A stretch of 64,000 bases of DNA from Cyathus striatus (lineage: Eukaryota; Basidiomycota; Agaricomycetes; Agaricales; Nidulariaceae), in the NCBI GenBank assembly GCA_025738555.1, contig JAOVFP010000005.1:930001-994000 (forward strand), written 5' to 3'. Positions 58,369 through 64,000 of the stretch are shown piece by piece. Both the position numbers and the translations under genes were made by a program. Position 1 is the first letter of the stretch, and each line of letters starts with the position of its first letter. The notes under the pieces are model-generated. The model searched no databases, was not told where the DNA came from, and saw only the letters and a list, made by a program, of their open reading frames with translations.

Positions 58369-59701
58369 GTAAGGGTGAGTGTGTGTTGATGTGTAGATTT
58401 GAGTTTGTTTGCAAGCACAGTTGCATCTGTCAACCATTGCATTTCATCAATTTGAGGTTAAGTTGCACTTGTTGATACAAGATGATAGTTGTAGTTTTTG
58501 AAGACTTGATGGAACAACCAAGTCTGAGATATAAGCAACCAGAGTGAATAAGATAAGCTTTGGGTAATAGAACTGATTAAGGGCTGCTCAATCCTAGAGC
58601 CACTGACCCTTAACATGACTGGATGAGGATAAGAGTAGATGTAATGAGGTGTAATTCACTGAAGAAGGGTAGCTAGCTACAGAGGGGTTTATGTGCATAA
58701 ATACCTAAGTGAATTATATAAAATTTAAATAGCAAACTATTGTAAAGTAGAACATAGCTTTGAGGAAATGTGTGCAGCAACACATGCTGAGTGTTGTTGC
58801 TTTTCTGCTGTTGTTGACTTGCTGTGCCCAATTCTGTGAGTGTCATCCAAGCTGAATCTTGATTTTGGGGTTGTTTGGTTCTGAGGGTGTTGGTTGATCT
58901 GGCTGTCAAGACTGGTATTTCTATGTAAGGTTGGGAGCATAAGGTAGGAAGTGCAGGACAGAAGGACCATCAGCTTCAGCTTATATGCTGCACCCCTTGT
59001 CATTCTCGTGGTCCAGGTATTTCGAAGTGTGGAAGGGAGAGACAGGAGTGCAGAGTGCAGAGTGTAGAGTTGTTACTGTGGAGGCAACGATTCAAGCTGG
59101 AGGTGAGTAGAACTCAAAGACAAGTATGAGGGATAGTAACTTAGTCAATATTCAAACTGAGTAGTAGTAGTACAAAATGTGCTACTTAAATACTATATGA
59201 CTTCACTGATGACTGGTGAATGAATGGGTAGTAGTATACTAATTGATAAATATAATAAGATGGTGGCAGAAGGTGGAGTAGGGTTTGAATATAATATGTA
59301 CCAAGGATGAACTAAGGATCGAGAGGAATGCTGAGACAAGTATACCCAGAGTATGATGGAGAAAGCATAATGGAGAGTGAAAAGGAAAAGTGAAAGGATG
59401 ATATGTACACAAGTCAAAAAGTGCGGAGAGTGTGGAGAGTGCAGAATAGAAGTGCGGAATTAAGGTAGGAAAAGTATGGCTATGACATTGGCATGTGACT
59501 TGTTGGTTTCAGAACATGTTGACTTGGTGGAATATCTTTGTATTCTATTGACTTCATCTTTCTTCATTCTTCAATCTGCCCTGTTCAGCATGCACACACA
59601 GTGGTCTGGGTGCATTGTTTCTATTATACTGATGTTAAGAATCTGATGTGGATTATGTATTATAGGTGATTTCATACATAGGCCACTGACAGGCCTTACA
59701 A
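58369..59701. repeat. Possible 5' LTR of gypsy B
   Basis: Just outside the Gag start the plus strand reads TGTAAGGGTGAG (58369) and, 1.33 kb on, GGCCTTACA (59693-59701). These would be the TG..CA ends with a 7-bp inverted match. Between Gag and this edge, TTGGAGCCCACTGC could be a primer-binding site. No second LTR exists because the element is truncated, so this is tentative. Small ORFs inside are not accepted. Confidence 0.35.
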
Positions 59702-59782
59702 TGTATCACTCTCATTTTCAAACCATGTACTAAAATCAACCAAAAAAGGTCAAACATCACCCAGTATATGTGCCAGACATGA

Positions 59783-61437
59783 GTACCAAAAGTGATGGCA
59801 GTTCCCACACTTCAGGAGAATAACATGTATTATTTCAAGTCTAGTTTATCACCTTGTTACATACTAATTACTTCCTGTGGGAACAAACATGAAGATACCT
59901 GAAATGTGTGGGAGAACTATAACAAAAACCCAAAGTGAGTATGGGTGCAGAAATGTAGAACAGGAGTGTGGGAATGAACTGTGGCTTCAGTGTATGTGCT
60001 GCACCACCTGGATACTTTCTGGGAATGGTTCATATTTCACAAGGAGGGTGTTCCAGTAAAGAGAATATTCAAGAGTACAAGAGAGAGAGGATTCACTGCT
60101 ACACTAGGCAGTGGGAGAGAAACCTGAAGGAAAACCTGGAGTGGGTTTCAGACTTAAGAGTAGGAAGTAGTGGGACAAGTTTGATATGAATACTGAAGAC
60201 TAATACTACATGTGGAAGACTATATATATGAACTAGAGACCTGTAGGTATAGATGTGGAAGCAGGAAGCTAAGTACAAGTTAAAGGGATAGGTAAAAGAT
60301 AAAAGCTAGGCAAAGTGGAGTAGGGGTGCAAATGATGAGTTGAGAATGGAGAGAAAAGATGGTGGCATAGGCTAAACTACATTGACCATAATGAAACAGA
60401 TAGGTAAGAATGGAAGAGAGGAGTAATGCTATGATGACAATGTAAGGCAGTCATAGGAAAAATTATGTATCTGAAATACCTGAAGGAAAACCTGATGGGA
60501 CCCAGGTATAAACCCACCCAAGCAAGAATGCTGGGAAGTGTAAACCCATAATAGGTCAGGTCCAGGAACAGACTGGATATATTTTTATGTCACATGGATG
60601 CTCTCAGGAAGTCAGCATGACATAACCAGACATGGATATAACACACCTATTGGTTGGAATCTTTGTAACTTTGTATATATGTTGACCATGTGATTATGCA
60701 TATGAATTCAAATTTTTGACATGATACAATTATTCAATAGCATGTCATAAGCACTCTCATTCTGTAACAAATCAATTGAATTATGTAATTTGTTGTGGGT
60801 TTCAGAATGCTACAATTCTTGTCCAAACTATAGTATACATACTCTATAATCTATATCCAATGCTATATAAATGTGTTCCCATTCCACTATGAGACATATG
60901 AGGCTTAATATTCATAACACTGAATTAGCTTGTGTGGTTCATTCTCTACTACAGAATATTACTGTCTAACTGAAACAATGATAGCTTTTCTGCATGCCAT
61001 TTGTCTACAGCAATATTTTTACACATATTGGTAAAGTATCATCCCATTTTAATCATCTATAAAGAAAATATAACAATATTTCTGAATTTTACAGAATTGA
61101 AAATGAGGAAGGTTCATTTTAATGGCACCATATCTTTGTGCTGGAATGTCTTTTGTATTTTATATTTTTATATAATGTATATTATGTTTAGAAGTTCACA
61201 TTCCTATAATGTCTTGGTGACAATCCTACCATAGAGACTTCTATAAACAAATTAGTAGGGCATATCACAACACAAAATCAATTTAAGAGCTTTTAGATTT
61301 GTAACCCAGTAAACAACACTATCTATCACATATACTCAAAGCTAGAACAAAATCAAAGCAATTTTGAATGTGTGATACTTAAAACAATGCAATGGACTAT
61401 TCTTCTAAAGTGTGGGAACTGCCATCACTTTTAGTAC
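59783..61437. mobile_element. TIR element with 33-bp ends, 1655 bp, no transposase
   Basis: Left end GTACCAAAAGTGATGGCAG then TTCCCACACTTCAG; the right end is the complement with two changes. No clear target duplication. The interior has only short ORFs. It lies at the border between the CpG-poor transposon block and host-like sequence. Confidence 0.7.
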
Positions 61438-62612
61438 CCGCATGTAATTTATCCTCGGGAGTAGTACTAGTAGGACTTTCACTGAGCCTGGGGCTCGTTC
61501 GGTAGTCATGAAAGTAAACATCGATAGTACACTTAAATCGAGAGAATTGTACCGAATAAGCACAGTTTACAACCCCTTTTTGTCCAAAATCACTAAGGTA
61601 GTGGGCTGTGCCGCTTGTCGGCTTTATTCTTTATAAGCTCTTTAATAAGCACTGAACTTAGAATTTCGGACTATCCCCCCGTCTGGCATTTGATCTGATT
61701 ATTTTCGAGTACCTCGTATTCTGCCAGCATTTCACTGAAGTCCTGTCCCCATGAACCACCAATCATGCAACTCTAGAAATTAATAGTTCACCTCAATTGG
61801 CTACATCACCTCATCTTCAGTCATTTTCAACCTTATGGCTACACTAAATACACTTGACTCCGACTCGGTGCTCTCATGATCTAACTTGGTACTATGTATA
61901 GTGAGCGTGTACGCTCCAGTGATAAATTTAGTTACTGCAAGCTCACACACATGCTGCTCACGTTCTAAATGTGCAAGCTCGGCTATACATTTGCATGGAT
62001 TTGAAGTTATAATTCTTCACACATATCAGTAACTTGTGCGCTCAATTGAAACCAAGGTCATGCCAATCGTTTCTGATATGTATTCGTTGTCACCCGCTAT
62101 TCTCTATTCTTAGAGCAGCACATACTTAAGTCCTTCAAATCTCCCCACTTATGTAACTCGAAGTCGAATCTCAGGATATCAGCGTCGACACCGGGCATCA
62201 ACGTATCAACAATCAACGTCTACGAGCCTGTATTATTCCTCTGTTATCTCACTTATATGACATAAAAAAAAGGGGCCAAAACCATCTGATCCCTGTGCAA
62301 AATTGAATTTATTGTCCATATGTTCAACGGTGGTCATGAGATATTCTTCTCTATTTCTTCAATCTTGTTAAACGCTGAAAAATATTGACGTTCGTGAATA
62401 CAATCCTTTCACCTGCCTCAATCAAACCTTGATCATTGACACTTGTTAATATATCACCTACAGGAGCCTAACAGTCAGTTCGTAACGGCATTTTGAACCA
62501 ATACTGTGGGCTGAAATCAGAATACCGAAATGCTTTATAAACGCCTTCTTGTACTAGTAGAGAATGTTCCTCGCCTTTTCGGGGCCCACACCTCCTGTTT
62601 GCCCTAGTAGCC
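61438..62612. other. Host-like intergenic upstream of the second DUF6534 gene
   Basis: CpG returns to normal here. A stray copy of the GC-rich repeat core GGTAGTGGGCTGTGCCGC stands at 61597. A short ORF at 62468-62659 (-) overlaps the real gene and is rejected. Confidence 0.5.
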
Positions 62613-64000
62613 ATGACTGATATTCCCACGACGTATGGAGCACTATTCGTTGGAGGCATTGTCTCCGCCGTGTGAGTCTGCTACCACGGTTTTGTTTCGT
62701 TTTTCCATTTATTTTTTTCTGTAGATTCTCCGGTGTAGCGATTGTACAGACATTCGCTTATTTCAAGTTCTACCAAAATGATGGCATAACATTGAAAATA
62801 CTGGTATGCCATTTCTCCTACCTTTGCTATGTACCACTAATACATTAATTCAGGTTTTCAGTGTTTGGTATGATATCTTACTCTTGTACTTTCATAAACC
62901 TCAACCCCATTTCAGGCTCATGGACATTTGTCACATCATTTTTGTCACCTGTGCAGTTTGGTACTATGTTATTGATAACTTTGGAAATCCAGAAATGATT
63001 GATTATATTCCCTGGTGAGTAGACGTGTCCTTGGCCCTTATTTTTTATCTAACCGAGAACAGGAGTTTCGCAGTAAGGTGCCCCTGACGTTTCAAGACTC
63101 CCACTAACATGAGTCGTATATGAAATTTATAGCTAACGATAGCGTTCACGGCTATACTCACATTTCTTGTTCATACGTAAGTAAATCTTTTCGGTATTTC
63201 GTATATAAATATAACAAGCTTCAACTTCAAGATTCTTTGTCTTTAGAATACACAAGCGTACGCCCCAACCACCTAAATGGTTACTTTACATTGACTTTTG
63301 ACGTAAAACAGTTAGCAAGGACAACTACATAGTTTCTGTGCCCTTGGTAAGAGGCCGCTACAGAATATATATGTGTGTAGACATTTTAACAATACTTATC
63401 AGGGCATCATCGCTTGCGCTCGTTTAGGTAAGTATGCTGCCTTGGTTTATTGATGGGATCTATGGTACTAATAGTGTAATTACTACTAACAAAGGGTTTG
63501 CATGTTGTGCGTAAGCCTCTGTGGAATTACTATTAGACCACTAACGAAAACATTCAATCAAGTCACAACGGATAAGATGTAAAACCCCATTCACGTCCGT
63601 ACGCAGTGTCACTAACGTGTAATTAAGGATAATTCTCAAGAGCCTCGACGCATTTATAGCCAAATATTCCGTGAGACTTTAATTCCTAACCCTGACGTAT
63701 ATGTTACGAGGCTCCGTGCTAGTGGTCGCTTACCGCAGGTTTGGCGTTATCAGCAGTCCTCGACATCTTGATCACAGCCTGGTGTTGCTTTTATTTAAAG
63801 ATTCAGCAAAAGGAAAACTCGAGGTTCGTTATAAAAATATGCGAAGCTTTTGTAATCTCATAGTATTTGCAGCCTCAATAGCATTCTCGACTCTCTTATG
63901 CTTTATGCATTTGAGAGTGGATCGTTGACTTGGTAAGCTATCACAGTTAATCAATCGATACATATGGTTCTCACCTTTTCTAAACAAAAGTGCCGCCACT
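62613..64000 (+). CDS. DUF6534-type membrane protein, second copy, 3' end outside window
   Basis: Fourteen exons in frame: 62613-62671, 62725-62803, 62854-62867, 62916-63014, 63063-63072, 63133-63176, 63232-63257, 63312-63346, 63403-63427, 63495-63510, 63577-63594, 63628-63670, 63723-63823, 63873-63932, then a GTAAGC donor and the edge. The product begins MTDIPTTYGALFVGGIVSAV, then WLMDICHIIFVTCAVWYYV, FALTIAFTAILTFLVHT, SLTAGLALSAVLDILITAW and LNSILDSLMLYAFESGSLT, the standard family order through TM6. Exon sizes of 14, 99, 10, 44 (18+26 in the first gene), 26, 35 and 60 nt equal those of the gene at 3063. Role unknown. Some mid-gene splices (63495-63670) are less sure. Confidence 0.82.

Noticed and set aside
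31151..61437. TET/JBP dioxygenase gene as carried by some agaric transposons
   Set aside because: Looked for its Fe-binding motif regions in all frames near the transposase-like genes; none seen.
1..64000. tRNA or rRNA genes
   Set aside because: No convincing A/B-box pair with cloverleaf ends, and no rRNA-like stretch, was seen on either strand.

Overview
The window looks like chromosomal DNA of a mushroom-forming basidiomycete (Agaricomycetes). Reasons: very intron-dense genes with short GT-AG introns (about 40-80 nt) and micro-exons; families typical of agaric genomes (DUF6534 membrane proteins, F-box/LRR proteins, wax-synthase-like MBOAT proteins, tiny secreted proteins); and agaric-type transposable elements. 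No rRNA, tRNA, CRISPR or bacterial-type operon structure was seen. Most host genes are split into exons too short to show as long ORFs, so I rebuilt them by hand from splice signals, reading phase and family resemblance.

Layout. 1-1.3 kb: remnant of a DDE transposase. 2.2-2.9 kb: small TIR element. 3.1-5.2 kb (+): complete 21-exon DUF6534 gene. 6.3-7.9 kb (-): F-box/LRR gene with a probable 1-nt lesion. 9.4-10.0 kb (+): secreted repeat protein with a C-terminal Lys-Arg site. 10.7-11.2 kb (+): small multi-TM protein. 11.5-11.8 kb (-): 86-aa secreted protein. 11.9-16.8 kb: a roughly 0.74-kb repeat family (one disrupted copy plus a tandem pair), hit by two TA-flanked TIR elements. 18.6-22.6 kb: element with a perfect 9-bp target duplication, into which a complete 2.6-kb Tc1/mariner element has inserted. 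That Tc1 element carries an intact DD34E transposase plus a second, oppositely oriented gene with a SAM-like C-terminus. 22.6 kb: 119-bp palindromic MITE. 23.0-24.2 kb (+): wax-synthase-like gene. 24.9-30.7 kb: large direct duplication with internal tandem repeats, one copy split by a 1.8-kb long-TIR element.

31-61 kb is a CpG-poor transposon graveyard: a decayed agaric repeat-associated gene (33.7-36.5 kb), a decayed transposase-like gene (39.4-41.6 kb), a Ty3/gypsy retroelement (43.3-53.2 kb) split by a hAT element (43.7-48.6 kb) that is itself split by a 1.1-kb long-TIR element (46.7-47.8 kb), a 9-bp minisatellite with head-to-head halves (53.5-54.3 kb), and a second, different gypsy element (54.7-58.3 kb) with a possible LTR. 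Host-like sequence resumes near 61.4 kb, and a second DUF6534 gene begins at 62.6 kb and runs off the edge. Its exon sizes and phases match the first copy.

There is no sign that the host genes form a pathway. They look like independent fungal genes (membrane, secreted, F-box and lipid-type acyltransferase), with transposons filling the space between two DUF6534 paralogues. The most interesting unit is the intact two-gene Tc1/mariner element.
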